Under the pieces are notes generated by a model. It was not told the origin of the DNA and made no database searches. It saw only the letters and a program-made list of their open reading frames with translations. A program made the translations under genes and the position numbers. DNA of 64,000 nucleotides from Cognatishimia activa (GTDB lineage: Bacteria > Pseudomonadota > Alphaproteobacteria > Rhodobacterales > Rhodobacteraceae): positions 532,501-596,500 of the forward strand of contig NZ_CP096147.1 of assembly GCF_026016445.1 (NCBI RefSeq). The letters are read 5' to 3'. Positions 47,791-56,299 of this stretch are shown one piece after another (position 1 is the first letter of the stretch; every line of letters starts with the position of its first letter).

Positions 47791-49091
47791 ATCCTGGCCC
47801 GGCTAAACAGCCGGGGCTCACTTCGAAGTTGGATCGGACTATGCCAGAGATCACGCAGGACAAATCAAACGGCCTCGCGGCTTATATCACGGTCACGGCG
47901 GCCTATTGGGCTTTCATGCTGACGGATGGCGCTCTGCGTATGCTGGTGCTGTTGCACTTTCACACGCTGGGGTTTTCGCCGGTTCAACTGGCCTATCTTT
48001 TCATCCTTTATGAAGTGATGGGCGTTGTCACCAACCTCTCTGCAGGCTGGATTGCGGCGCGTTTTGGTCTGACTTCGACGCTTTATGCGGGCCTGAGTTT
48101 GCAAGTGCTTGCTTTGCTGGCATTAGCACAGCTTGATCCGGCTTGGGGGCTCACGGCCTCAGTGATCTTTGTCATGTGCGTGCAGGGACTTTCGGGGGTC
48201 GCTAAAGACCTTTCTAAAATGTCCGCCAAATCTGCAGTGAAACTGCTTGCGCCAAAAGGGCAGGGCGGTCTCTTCCGTTGGGTGGCGATCTTGACAGGGT
48301 CAAAGAATGCCGTGAAAGGCTTTGGGTTTCTGCTCGGAGCGGGTTTGCTGGCTGTTTTCGGTTTCCTCACAGCCATTTGGGCCATGGCTGCTGTTTTGAC
48401 CGTTATCCTGATTGGCACGGTGATATTCATGCCCGCAGGCCTGCCGCAGGGTAAAAAGTCTGCCAAGTTCTCCCAAGTCTGGTCCAAAGACCGCAATATC
48501 AACCGCCTCAGCCTTGCCCGCATGTTCCTCTTCGGAGCGCGAGATGTCTGGTTCGTGGTGGGCATTCCGATCTATTTCTATGCCGTCCTGAGCGACGGCA
48601 GTGAAGCGGGCAACCGTGCAGCTTTCTTTACAATCGGTACCTTTATGGCGATTTGGATCATCCTTTATGGCCTCGTGCAAGGCCTCGCTCCCAAACTGCT
48701 GAAAGCCGCCGAGCACGACACCTCGCAAATCGTGAACTCAGCCATTCTTTGGGTCGGCCTGTTAACTTTGGTTCCCGCAGCGCTCGCGGCTGCTGTCTAC
48801 GCGCAAATCCCATTCCTGACACCCATTGTCGTTGCGGGTCTCCTGCTCTTCGGCTTCATCTTCGCTGTGAACAGTTCCGTGCACAGCTACCTGATCCTCG
48901 CCTTCACGAGCGACGAGCGTGTCACCATGGACGTTGGCTTTTACTACATGTCCAACGCCGCGGGGCGCTTGCTAGGAACGCTCTTGTCAGGTGTCAGCTA
49001 TCAAGTCGGAGGTTTGCCGCTCTGCCTTGCAACGGCTGCGTTGATGGCGGGATTGAGCTGGCTCTCCGCGAGATTGTTAACAAAAGCGTAG
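47787..49091 (+). CDS. arsJ: Organoarsenical efflux MFS transporter ArsJ
   Basis: A 434-residue major-facilitator protein with about 11-12 helices. Its N-terminal AAYWAFMLTDGALRMLVLLHFHTLGFSP (in pieces) is the ArsJ signature. It exports 1-arseno-3-phosphoglycerate, which breaks down outside to release arsenate. The ATG at 47787 overlaps the GAPDH stop; ATG 47841 is an alternative giving a shorter, more typical N-terminus. Its stop codon lies inside a palindromic repeat. Confidence 0.92.
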   Translation: MNPGPAKQPGLTSKLDRTMPEITQDKSNGLAAYITVTAAYWAFMLTDGALRMLVLLHFHTLGFSPVQLAYLFILYEVMGVVTNLSAGWIAARFGLTSTLYAGLSLQVLALLALAQLDPAWGLTASVIFVMCVQGLSGVAKDLSKMSAKSAVKLLAPKGQGGLFRWVAILTGSKNAVKGFGFLLGAGLLAVFGFLTAIWAMAAVLTVILIGTVIFMPAGLPQGKKSAKFSQVWSKDRNINRLSLARMFLFGARDVWFVVGIPIYFYAVLSDGSEAGNRAAFFTIGTFMAIWIILYGLVQGLAPKLLKAAEHDTSQIVNSAILWVGLLTLVPAALAAAVYAQIPFLTPIVVAGLLLFGFIFAVNSSVHSYLILAFTSDERVTMDVGFYYMSNAAGRLLGTLLSGVSYQVGGLPLCLATAALMAGLSWLSARLLTKA

Positions 49092-49152
49092 GCCGGGCTT
49101 CAGCCCGGCTGTGACTACGCTGGCATTGATGCCGGGCTGAAGACCAGCCTAC
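49088..49152. repeat. Palindromic REP-like pair after arsJ
   Basis: GTAGGCCGGGCTTCAGCCCGGC (split: 49088-49109) and its near reverse complement at 49131-49152 face each other. Each arm is itself a hairpin, here GCCGGGCT-TC-AGCCCGGC on the left. The structure is the same as at 53719-53786, with different stem bases. Confidence 0.7.
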
Positions 49153-49192
49153 AGGCGCACCATTGCAATCGCCCGTCTGGCCGAAGGCCGGA

Positions 49193-49274
49193 CAGCGCCC
49201 GACCCTCCCGTCAAACCGAAGGTTTGCGTCCGGCAAAGGGGAGGGCGCTTCGCACCCACCCAGGGTCAGGCGCC
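49193..49274 (+). repeat. 82-base structured repeat, copy A
   Basis: A repeat with copy B at 53575-53658 in the same orientation. Both begin CAGCGCCCGA, share GTCAAACCGAAGGTTTGC and TCCGGCAAA in the middle, and have GGGCGCTTC near the end. CAAACC-GAA-GGTTTG is a perfect hairpin, and AGCGCCC can pair with GGGCGCT. Confidence 0.75.
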
Positions 49275-49295
49275 ATCCTTTGTGTTTTGGGGATT

Positions 49296-49316
49296 TAGGG
49301 TGGGCTTTCAGCTCAC
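49296..49316. repeat. Single REP-like palindrome
   Basis: TAGGGTGGGCTTTCAGCTCACC pattern, a degenerate version of the hairpins at 49088 and 53719, ending four bases before the stop of the neighbouring minus-strand gene. Confidence 0.55.
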
Positions 49317-49319
49317 CAA

Positions 49320-50492
49320 TTAACCGGGCGGCAAGGTGCTGGCGTATTTTAGAATGGATTGAATCAATGCTGGAAGTCCTTCGGGCGAAGAGAGATGCGC
49401 CACCAAAGCTGTGCCGCCCATGGCACCAGCTTTCTTTGCGCCTTCCTTTAAGAATGTGCTGCTGATGTCCAACCCAAATTCGCAAAGACGTGTTAGTTGA
49501 TCTGAAAACCAATTGGCAAGTTCAGTCAGCCTCGAACTCGACGGTTCCTCTTTGACTGTTTCTTGTTCAAGTTCATCTAAACGCGCTTTTAGGAGAATGA
49601 TCTCTCTTTTGAATTCTACTGCATCTTCAACCGGCTCTGGGGGCTGGTTGTGAAGTCTGACAGATTGCGCTGCGCTGAGTGCGCTGTCCTCTATTTGCTC
49701 TTTTAGTTTTGTAACCTGCTGTTCCAACTCAAATCGAGCGCGAATTTCTTCAATTCGGCTTGCAATATGGTTAGGGCCTAGTTGCCAGTCAGCATCGCTG
49801 ATTTTTGCAATGCGGAGCTGAAGTTCCAGTGAGAATGGATTGCCTTTTAGAATGTGCGAATACCAATCGAACCAAAATGCCCATTCGCTACCGTTCTTCA
49901 GAAAATCTAAAATTCCAAAACTGATACTGCTATTAAAACTGCTGGCGCTCCTAGTCGTGTCGGTTGATTCCTGAAGCCAAGATTTAAAGTCGCGTTGCTT
50001 GGGATGGCCAGCCAGCATCGACCGGCTCACTTTGTGTGCTGAAGATGCATAAATTTCGCTGGTTCCTTGATTGATGTGAAGCGGCGTTCTTGACGAGAGC
50101 AAATGGCTCAGGCCACCTTCAATACCGAAGAACATTTCGCTAGCAATTCGGCTCGACGTTTTGACGTTCAAACCGTCTATGTTCGTTTCGGTCGAAGGCA
50201 GTGTCCTCCATGCGCCTTTTACAGCTGGGTCATCACCAACAGTTGTTAATAGGTGATCTACGCAACTTTGATTGGTTCGAACCAAGATTTTTAGCGATCC
50301 GGGGTCTGCTGTTAGAACCCATGTGGTGAGCAATGAACGCAGTATGCTGAGTGTCGATTTTGCGTTTAATTGAGACGCCTCAGGTTTTGGCGCAGCGCCA
50401 TAAGGTCCAGAAAGCGCAAATGCAAATGCAATGTGCTCCCAAGTCAGTCGATCACGTGCCAACTTAATGTGCGCGATGTCCTTATCTTCCAT
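49320..50492 (-). CDS. Uncharacterised protein with HNxPPE motif
   Basis: A 390-residue soluble protein of unknown function. It has [12 protein letters not shown] (residues about 206-217), [15 protein letters not shown] (236-250), a coiled-coil at about 250-275, then HNQPPE (281-286) and a second coiled stretch to about 320. This order (W..WY, WxxGP, HN[NQ]PPE) recurs in uncharacterised alphaproteobacterial proteins. The gene is AT-richer than its neighbours. It is divergent from lepA with 35 bases between start codons, and lies between repeat elements. A transfer origin is inferred. Confidence 0.7.
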   Translation of the reverse strand: MEDKDIAHIKLARDRLTWEHIAFAFALSGPYGAAPKPEASQLNAKSTLSILRSLLTTWVLTADPGSLKILVRTNQSCVDHLLTTVGDDPAVKGAWRTLPSTETNIDGLNVKTSSRIASEMFFGIEGGLSHLLSSRTPLHINQGTSEIYASSAHKVSRSMLAGHPKQRDFKSWLQESTDTTRSASSFNSSISFGILDFLKNGSEWAFWFDWYSHILKGNPFSLELQLRIAKISDADWQLGPNHIASRIEEIRARFELEQQVTKLKEQIEDSALSAAQSVRLHNQPPEPVEDAVEFKREIILLKARLDELEQETVKEEPSSSRLTELANWFSDQLTRLCEFGLDISSTFLKEGAKKAGAMGGTALVAHLSSPEGLPALIQSILKYASTLPPG

Positions 50493-50527
50493 TGACCAAA
50501 TTCCAAAATCTATACATATCCCCCTTC

Positions 50528-52342
50528 ATGACAGAGCTTTCGAAAATCCGCAATTTCTCCATCGTCGCCCATATCGACCACGGGAAATCCACCCTCGCTG
50601 ACCGCCTCATCCAAGAGACGGGCACGGTGGAAGATCGTGACATGAAGGAACAGCTGCTCGACAGCATGGATATCGAACGCGAGCGCGGGATTACGATCAA
50701 AGCCAACACCGTGCGGATCGAGTTCAAAGCCGATGATGGTGAGACCTATGTCTTGAACCTCATCGACACCCCGGGCCACGTGGACTTTGCCTATGAGGTC
50801 TCCCGCTCGATGAAAGCCGTCGAAGGCTCGCTGCTGGTTGTTGACAGCACCCAGGGTGTGGAAGCGCAGACCTTGGCGAACGTCTATCAGGCCATCGAAG
50901 CAGATCATGAGATCGTGCCGGTTCTCAATAAGATTGACCTGCCAGCGTCGGACTGTGACCGCGTTGCGGAACAGATCGAAGACGTCATTGGCATCGACGC
51001 GACCGGAGCGTTGCAGGTCTCTGCCAAAACAGGGCAGGGCATCCGCGAAACCCTGCAGGCCATCGTCGATGAACTCCCAGCCCCCGAAGGCACCCGCGAT
51101 GCGCCGCTGAAGGCGATGCTGGTGGATTCTTGGTATGACGCCTATCTGGGCGTGATCGTTCTGGTCCGCATCATGGACGGCACCCTGAAAAAGGGTCAGC
51201 GCGTTAAGTTTATGTCCAACAACACGCTGCATTCTGTAGATCGCGTCGGCGTCTTCCGCCCGGAAATGCAGATGGTCGATGAACTCGGCCCGGGCGAGAT
51301 TGGCTTCCTGACCGCCTCCATCAAACAGGTCCGCGACACGCGTGTGGGTGACACGATCACCAACGACCGCAATGGCACCGAAGTTGCTCTGCAGGGCTTT
51401 AAGCCCGCCCAGCCGGTGGTCTTCTGCGGCCTCTTCCCGGTGGATAGCGCGGAATTTGAAGACCTGCGCGATGCCATCGAAAAGCTCGCACTGAACGACG
51501 CGTCATTCTCTTTCGAAATGGAAACCTCAGCAGCACTTGGCTTCGGCTTCCGCTGCGGCTTCCTGGGCCTTCTGCACCTCGAAGTGATCCGCGACCGGAT
51601 CGAACGCGAATATAACATCGAGCTGATCACCACCGCGCCGTCGGTGATCTACCACATCTATATGAAGGCCAAGCAGGACGAGGAAATGGAGATGATCGAG
51701 CTCCACAACCCGGCAGACATGCCTGACCCATCCAAAATCGACCACCTGGAAGAGCCGCGCATCAAGGCGACCATTCTGGTGCCGGATGAGTACCTCGGCG
51801 ACGTGCTGAAACTCTGCCAAGACCGCCGCGGCATTCAGGAAGACCTGACCTACGCCGGCACCCGCGCGATGGTGGTCTATGACTTGCCACTGAACGAGGT
51901 GGTCTTTGACTTCTACGATCGCTTGAAATCCGTGACCAAGGGCTATGCGTCCTTTGACTATCAGATGACGGGCTATCGCGAGGATAACCTCGTGAAGATG
52001 GCGATCCTGGTGAATGACGAGCCGGTGGATGCGCTTTCCACCATGGTGCACCGTGACCGGGCAGAGATGCGCGGTCGCGCGATGTGTGAAAAGCTCAAGG
52101 ATCTGATCCCGCGTCACATGTTCAAAATCCCGATCCAGGCGGCGATTGGCGGCAAGGTAATTGCCCGCGAGACGCTGTCAGCGCTGCGCAAAGACGTGAC
52201 CGCGAAATGTTACGGCGGCGACGCGACTCGGAAGAAGAAACTGCTGGAGAAGCAGAAGGCGGGTAAAAAGAAGATGCGCCAGTTTGGTAAGGTGGATATC
52301 CCGCAGGAAGCGTTTATTAGCGCGCTAGAAATGGACGACTAG
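50528..52342 (+). CDS. lepA: Translation elongation factor 4 (LepA)
   Basis: A 604-residue ribosome GTPase. G1 is [13 protein letters not shown]3 is DTPGHVDF, and G4 is NKIDLP; the C-terminal LepA-specific domain is present to the end ([18 protein letters not shown]). The start at 50528 is preferred over the open frame from 50492. The upstream gap is only 35 bases to the start of the divergent orphan gene, so the two promoters must overlap or lie within coding sequence. Confidence 0.95.
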   Translation: MTELSKIRNFSIVAHIDHGKSTLADRLIQETGTVEDRDMKEQLLDSMDIERERGITIKANTVRIEFKADDGETYVLNLIDTPGHVDFAYEVSRSMKAVEGSLLVVDSTQGVEAQTLANVYQAIEADHEIVPVLNKIDLPASDCDRVAEQIEDVIGIDATGALQVSAKTGQGIRETLQAIVDELPAPEGTRDAPLKAMLVDSWYDAYLGVIVLVRIMDGTLKKGQRVKFMSNNTLHSVDRVGVFRPEMQMVDELGPGEIGFLTASIKQVRDTRVGDTITNDRNGTEVALQGFKPAQPVVFCGLFPVDSAEFEDLRDAIEKLALNDASFSFEMETSAALGFGFRCGFLGLLHLEVIRDRIEREYNIELITTAPSVIYHIYMKAKQDEEMEMIELHNPADMPDPSKIDHLEEPRIKATILVPDEYLGDVLKLCQDRRGIQEDLTYAGTRAMVVYDLPLNEVVFDFYDRLKSVTKGYASFDYQMTGYREDNLVKMAILVNDEPVDALSTMVHRDRAEMRGRAMCEKLKDLIPRHMFKIPIQAAIGGKVIARETLSALRKDVTAKCYGGDATRKKKLLEKQKAGKKKMRQFGKVDIPQEAFISALEMDD

Positions 52343-52426
52343 TCCATTTTTGCGCGGGTGGGCGAAAGCGAATGGCGCAGCCAATCGCGTGCCCAATCTG
52401 GTTTTGTTGGCCGTAGGTCTTGCGTT

Positions 52427-52460
52427 TAGATGGATGATTATAGATCGGATCATCCATTTA
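52427..52460. terminator. Hairpin between convergent lepA and orphan gene
   Basis: TAGATGGATGAT (52427-52438) pairs over 12 positions, with one G-U, with ATCATCCATTTA (52449-52460). It sits between the ends of lepA and the convergent minus-strand gene, so it may end both transcripts; there is no T-run. Confidence 0.45.
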
Positions 52461-52482
52461 ACATCCTAAGTAGGACAAGTTT

Positions 52483-53478
52483 TCAAAATTGATACACTCT
52501 ATAGGCGATATCAAAAAGCGTATTGATCCAATTGTTTACCCGTTCTTGATCAGGCTTCTTCCCAAGGGCTTTAGCAAGACTCGTTTCTTTACCGTGGGCG
52601 ACCAGTCCCCTAGCGATCCAGACGGTCTTTATTGTGTCTAGTTCTGCTTGACTGAATTCGATACTGTTTTCTGTCTCAGGTAAGTAGTCTGAAAAATACC
52701 GATGCGGCAATTGAGTATCATTTCTTGCTGCTTTTGCCTCGGAGTTCGTGACCAGATTTTTTCTGTTTAATTGTTCCCAAAGCGCGTATTTTGTTTTTTC
52801 AATTGCGAGTCCACAGTTCGAAATTGCGTCAAATATTGCACCGCTGGCTTGTTGGTGTTCGGCATACAGCAAATTATCGAATGCGTCGGTATCATATTCC
52901 TTTTTGGCTTGCATCCAAGCTGACAGCCAGTTTTCGTAGAGTAGTACCTGCATTCTAAGGTTTCCGGAGTGAATCGATGAGCAGGCGTGGATATTGGGGT
53001 TCAGCTTTTTGTTCAAAACCTCATAATGAGCACGTAAACTGCCTTCAAAGTAAATTGCAGGATGTCCAATCCAAAACTGTCCGGTAGTGCGGCGTAGATT
53101 GCGAATAGCAGTGGGTATCAACCAATCTCTGATGCGATCCGCTTTGTTTTCGCTGTTGGTCTCAATTTCAATTTGAAAAGAGTTTGTCTCGCTTTGATCT
53201 GGCTGCTTCGTCGCCGGGTTTTCAAAGCACAGTGGGAGTGTGCGAAAGCTCGGAACAGCAAGGTTTTCTTGTGGAATTTTGACGTTCCTGATTTTGAATG
53301 CGGGAGACGCGTTGATATCAAAATCAGCCGTAAGGCGCCCAGTCGTTCCGCTTAGGAATGGAGGAAATATACTCACTTTGATTCCGTTGATCTTGCGCGA
53401 AAATGGTTTCCAGTGGCCCATCGGCTGTTTGCAAATCAATGGAAAAGGAAAGGTATAACAATAACCGTGGCAGTTCAT
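52483..53478 (-). CDS. Uncharacterised AT-rich protein with HEPN-like C-terminus
   Basis: A 331-residue protein, not recognised as a named family. The first 120 residues are beta-rich and polar. The C-terminal helical part has ARGLVAHGK with Arg290 and His295, the R-x4-H spacing of HEPN ribonucleases, preceded by a helix TIKTVWI. The rest of the domain is AlphaA-like (GAIFDAISNCGLAIEKTKYALWEQL in pieces). The gene is clearly AT-richer than lepA. Transfer is likely. A HEPN defence or toxin function is a hypothesis from one motif; no antitoxin gene is adjacent. Confidence 0.6.
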   Translation of the reverse strand: MNCHGYCYTFPFPLICKQPMGHWKPFSRKINGIKVSIFPPFLSGTTGRLTADFDINASPAFKIRNVKIPQENLAVPSFRTLPLCFENPATKQPDQSETNSFQIEIETNSENKADRIRDWLIPTAIRNLRRTTGQFWIGHPAIYFEGSLRAHYEVLNKKLNPNIHACSSIHSGNLRMQVLLYENWLSAWMQAKKEYDTDAFDNLLYAEHQQASGAIFDAISNCGLAIEKTKYALWEQLNRKNLVTNSEAKAARNDTQLPHRYFSDYLPETENSIEFSQAELDTIKTVWIARGLVAHGKETSLAKALGKKPDQERVNNWINTLFDIAYRVYQF

Positions 53479-53574
53479 TTTTCTTAATCTCTTTAAAAAT
53501 TGTGTTTAATCACATCTTTTTTCTAAGCTCAAATGTCGCTTGAGTTACCGATACTAGCTTATGCTTTGCATGGG

Positions 53575-53658
53575 CAGCGCCCGAGCCGCCCACGTCAAAC
53601 CGAAGGTTTGCCTCCGGCAAAACGGCGGGCGCTTCTCGCCCACCCCGGGCTGGGCGCT
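53575..53658 (+). repeat. 82-base structured repeat, copy B
   Basis: Same orientation as copy A at 49193-49274. It starts CAGCGCCCGA, contains the identical GTCAAACCGAAGGTTTGC and TCCGGCAAA, and ends with GGGCGCTTC then CCCACCCCGGGC. It lies beyond the second orphan gene, so the A and B copies bracket orphan-lepA-orphan. Confidence 0.75.
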
Positions 53659-53718
53659 GGGGTCAATTGAGAGAGTGGGATTGCGGCTAGGCGCGGGCGC
53701 GGTGCCGACTGTGAGGTC

Positions 53719-53786
53719 GTAGGGTGGGGTTTCACCCCACCGATTCCCTAACATTCGCGTTCAAAATGGTGGGGTGAAACCCCACT
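53719..53786. repeat. Palindromic REP-like pair
   Basis: GTGGGGTTTCACCCCACC (53724-53741) and its exact reverse complement GGTGGGGTGAAACCCCAC (53768-53785) face each other; each arm is also a hairpin. It mirrors the pair after arsJ at 49088-49152. Confidence 0.75.
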
Positions 53787-54000
53787 CGACACCCCGATTC
53801 TCAACTTCACCCCATACATTCGCAAACGCCGCAATGCAGCATCTGCCCTTTTCTCGAAATTTCTTTCCCAACCGTGCAAGCCTGCCGCAAAACTCCGAAA
53901 TTTCGACTTATCCACAGGAAATCCACAAGCCTTTCCAATAACTTACCCTCAAGAAATTGACATAACATTCAATATTTTTCTTGTCAGGTCGCAGGATCAA

Positions 54001-54616
54001 ATGCCAACGTTAATCCAACGCAAGAGAGCAAACGACGAGATCGCAAGATCAGATCAGACACTCTCAAGCGGGACGCAAAGGCCTCTTGGGGCTGGCGCGG
54101 GGAAGGGACGGCAACGACCCATCTTCGCACGGATTGCGGCGGTGCAAATCGCAGCAAACCAACCGAACCAAGACGCTGGCCGAAACAACGGGTTCTCTTT
54201 CAGAGATCACCTCGCGGGAAGGCAGCGCATAAACCTTTGTGTGGGTCGGTTCTGATGCCGGTCACATGGTTGACGTCTTCGGACTAAATGCCATGCGCTT
54301 GTATCAGACGGCTGTCGGCGGGTTCGCTCGGCGATGGTGTGAACACCGACTTGGGGGGAGCGTTCCCATGGTTTGCCCTTCGGGGTCTGCCCCATTGGAT
54401 CGTATCCCGCGTGCGAAGGCTCGACAGAGCGTTTGCATTTTGAATGTAGAGGATATTGGTTTTCCCGTGTGGAGCTCCGCTATCTGATCATTCTAGGAAG
54501 GCGTCAGGGATTATGGCTTCGGCCATGCTGCGAGGACCGCGTCTGAGCACCTGACGTCTTCTTCTATTTTGGAATTTAGGTTTCCAGAAACGCATCGAGC
54601 ATGGCTCGGTTTTTTT
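54001..54616 (+). ncRNA. Possible untranslated transcript ending at a strong terminator
   Basis: About 600 bases run into a strong intrinsic terminator at 54596-54616 with no convincing protein gene before it, so a terminated RNA may be made here. Bases compatible with several local hairpins are present. I compared it mentally with tmRNA, SRP RNA, RNase P RNA and 6S RNA and did not find their conserved blocks. The 5' end is a guess. Confidence 0.25.
54596..54616 (+). terminator. Intrinsic terminator in gene-free region
   Basis: CGAGC (54596-54600) pairs with GCTCG (54604-54608) around ATG, followed by GTTTTTTT. It is one of the clearest terminators of the window, yet no protein gene ends before it. 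Confidence 0.8.
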
Positions 54617-54636
54617 ATGCTTTAGCAGCACCAGAA

Positions 54637-54685
54637 ACTGAGACGTGGCTCGTTGATAAATCAACGAGCCCCGTGCGTCAGTTCT
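54637..54685. other. Long hairpin
   Basis: GGCTCGTTGA (54647-54656) and TCAACGAGCC (54661-54670) form a perfect 10-bp stem with a TAAA loop. Outer bases also pair with bulges: ACTGAGACG on the left with CGTCAGT on the right. The function is unknown; it could be an RNA structure or the remnant of a mobile element end. Confidence 0.6.
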
Positions 54686-54812
54686 GCATACCGCGTCTTT
54701 ATGCACCTGTAAGGCAGGGATATAGGCTGCGTGGATGAAAATCAACTACATATAGTATGTGAATTTACATTGCCCGCGAGGTTTTCTTTGCCTGTCTACA
54801 AAATGAAACGTC

Positions 54813-54826
54813 CTGACCCAGATCAA
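54813..54826. promoter_or_regulatory. FNR/DNR-type box upstream of the 61-residue membrane protein
   Basis: CTGACCCAGATCAA matches TTGAT-N4-ATCAA at eight of ten fixed positions. Its centre is about 64 bases before the ATG at 54884. With a class II position (-41.5), the start site would be about 22 bases before the ATG, a plausible leader. Confidence 0.4.
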
Positions 54827-54883
54827 AGACGGATTTTCTGGGTGAACTAATGTGGCCGCAAAGATTTTAATGAGAGGTCAGAT

Positions 54884-55069
54884 ATGTTTCGACTCGCCTT
54901 CACTTTGCACTTTGTCATCGGTGCGACCCTCGCGGGGGTTGGCGTCATTGCCGCCTTGGTCAGTGGTCAGGATACGCTGCAACCAATCTTAATTACGGCC
55001 GCCTTGGGCTATTTGATTTCCTTTCCGATCGCTTGGGTGATCAGTAAGAAACTCTATGCCATGCGGTAA
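54884..55069 (+). CDS. Small membrane protein, 61 residues
   Basis: Two hydrophobic helices (about residues 5-27 and 33-53) with short ends, MFRLAFTLHF and KKLYAMR. GAGAGGT lies five bases before the ATG. Proteins of this size and type are widespread in Rhodobacterales and are sometimes mislabelled CTP synthetase, but they have no such fold. Function unknown. An FNR-type box lies upstream, suggesting regulation by oxygen or NO. Confidence 0.78.
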   Translation: MFRLAFTLHFVIGATLAGVGVIAALVSGQDTLQPILITAALGYLISFPIAWVISKKLYAMR

Positions 55070-55090
55070 AGCTTTGGTGCCAGCGCTGGC

Positions 55091-55843
55091 TTAGCGATTG
55101 AGCCAAGCGCGTACCGTTGCGATGAATTCGTTGGGCTTTTCCGCATGCAGCCAATGGCCTGCGCCAGACATTTTCACGAATTTCGCCTTCGGGAAAAGCT
55201 GGCGGATCACGGGGCGGTGTTCTGGCAGGACATAGTCTGAATTCGCGCCTGACAGGAACAAAGTCGGGTTCTGGTATTCGCCAGAAATATCCTCTGGGAA
55301 ACCCATGATCTTTGGCATCTCAACTTCGAGTACGTCGAGATTGAGCCGCCATTTGTTCTCCTTCAGATCCAGCGATTGCGTGAAGAAAGAGCGAAGGGTG
55401 GGGTCATCCACCCCTGCGGCTTCCAATTGCGCGAGGGCATCAGAGCGTTTTTCAACGAGGCTCAGGTCCACCTTCTTCATTGCGTGAATGAAGGGCAGCT
55501 GCGTGTGCCCATAGGCCACCGGCGCAATGTCGGCCACGATCAGACGCTTCACCAGCTCAGTGTGCTGAAGTGCGGTGACCATAGACGCCTTGCCGCCCAT
55601 GGAGTGCCCCAGCACATCTGCTGGCCCGATCTCTTGCAGCACCTCAGCAAGATCACCTGCGAGATCCGGATAGTTATGGCTGTCCTGCCAGTCTGAGACA
55701 CCGTGGTTGCGCATATCGACTGCAAAGACCTGCCGCTCCGCAGAGAGCTTCTTGGCCACGACACCCCAGTTGCGGGCAGAGCCGTAAAGCCCGTGCACGA
55801 TCAGCAAAGGGTTTAGGTCGGTTGGTTCACCATGAGAGATCAT
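55091..55843 (-). CDS. Alpha/beta-fold hydrolase
   Basis: A 250-residue esterase-type protein like YbfF. It has the oxyanion strand LLIVHGLYGSARNWG, the nucleophile elbow GHSMGGKASM (Ser in GHSMG), the acid near LFLSGANSDYVL and the histidine in SGAGHWLHAEKP. Substrate unknown. The ATG at 55843 has AAGGG at about the right distance; the ATG three codons earlier has none. Confidence 0.88.
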   Translation of the reverse strand: MISHGEPTDLNPLLIVHGLYGSARNWGVVAKKLSAERQVFAVDMRNHGVSDWQDSHNYPDLAGDLAEVLQEIGPADVLGHSMGGKASMVTALQHTELVKRLIVADIAPVAYGHTQLPFIHAMKKVDLSLVEKRSDALAQLEAAGVDDPTLRSFFTQSLDLKENKWRLNLDVLEVEMPKIMGFPEDISGEYQNPTLFLSGANSDYVLPEHRPVIRQLFPKAKFVKMSGAGHWLHAEKPNEFIATVRAWLNR

Positions 55844-55924
55844 ATTCAGCATGCCCTTGCTTTATCACAGCACCTCTGTTGGGCAACCCATCAGCGTGAT
55901 AGATTGATGGCGGAGGGATGCGAC

Positions 55925-56299
55925 GTGATTGATGCCAAGACACTGGATGCGGATATTCAGCAACTGCTGAAGCTGATTGATCGCCAGTTTGGCATTCAAG
56001 CAGATGACTTGGCGAGTGCGATGAAGAAGATCGGCCGTCGTTTGCCAAAGTCTGCACATAAAAACGCAGCCATCCTGGTGGAAGCTCAGACGCAAGCTCG
56101 GAACCCAAAGATAGCCATTCAGATGGATGAGCGCCCTCTTAAAGCGCCCTACCGCGCTTTGCTAAGGGCGATTGAAGCCTATGACCGAAAGGACGCGCGG
56201 GTCGGGGCGATCTTAGGGACGTTGGGTGGACTGGCGTTTAATTTGATTGTTTTGCTGATCATTCTTGTAGCTGTGCTGAAGTGGCGTGGGTTTGTGTGA
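55925..56299 (+). CDS. Small membrane-anchored protein of unknown function
   Basis: A 124-residue protein. A soluble helical N-terminal part of about 90 residues with Lys/Arg-rich KKIGRRLPKSAHKNA is followed by one C-terminal membrane helix (about 100-122) ending KWRGFV. The GTG at 55925 has GGAGGG seven bases upstream and is preferred to the open frame from 55832, which lies antisense to the hydrolase. It converges on the DUF817 gene and overlaps it by 41 bases. Confidence 0.7.
   Translation: MIDAKTLDADIQQLLKLIDRQFGIQADDLASAMKKIGRRLPKSAHKNAAILVEAQTQARNPKIAIQMDERPLKAPYRALLRAIEAYDRKDARVGAILGTLGGLAFNLIVLLIILVAVLKWRGFV

Larger units (their letters stand above)
53479..54883. other. 1.4-kb region without convincing protein gene
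   Basis: It holds, in order: an AT-rich leader, repeat copy B, a REP-like pair, a stretch with a perfect DnaA box (53908-53916), a possible promoter TTGACA at 53957, short frames without homology, an intrinsic terminator (54596-54616), a long hairpin and the upstream region of the next gene. The frames at 54001-54255 and 54239-54487 have no family motifs and no supporting ribosome binding sites. Confidence 0.6.

Noticed and set aside
49088..53786. Repeats considered as a CRISPR array.
   Set aside because: They are palindromic, differ in sequence and are kilobases apart, with no regular spacers or cas genes.
54001..54487. Two overlapping frames of 84 and 82 residues, one starting ANDE like an SsrA tag.
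   Set aside because: No proper tag end, no tRNA-like arms and no protein family features; tmRNA identity could not be supported.
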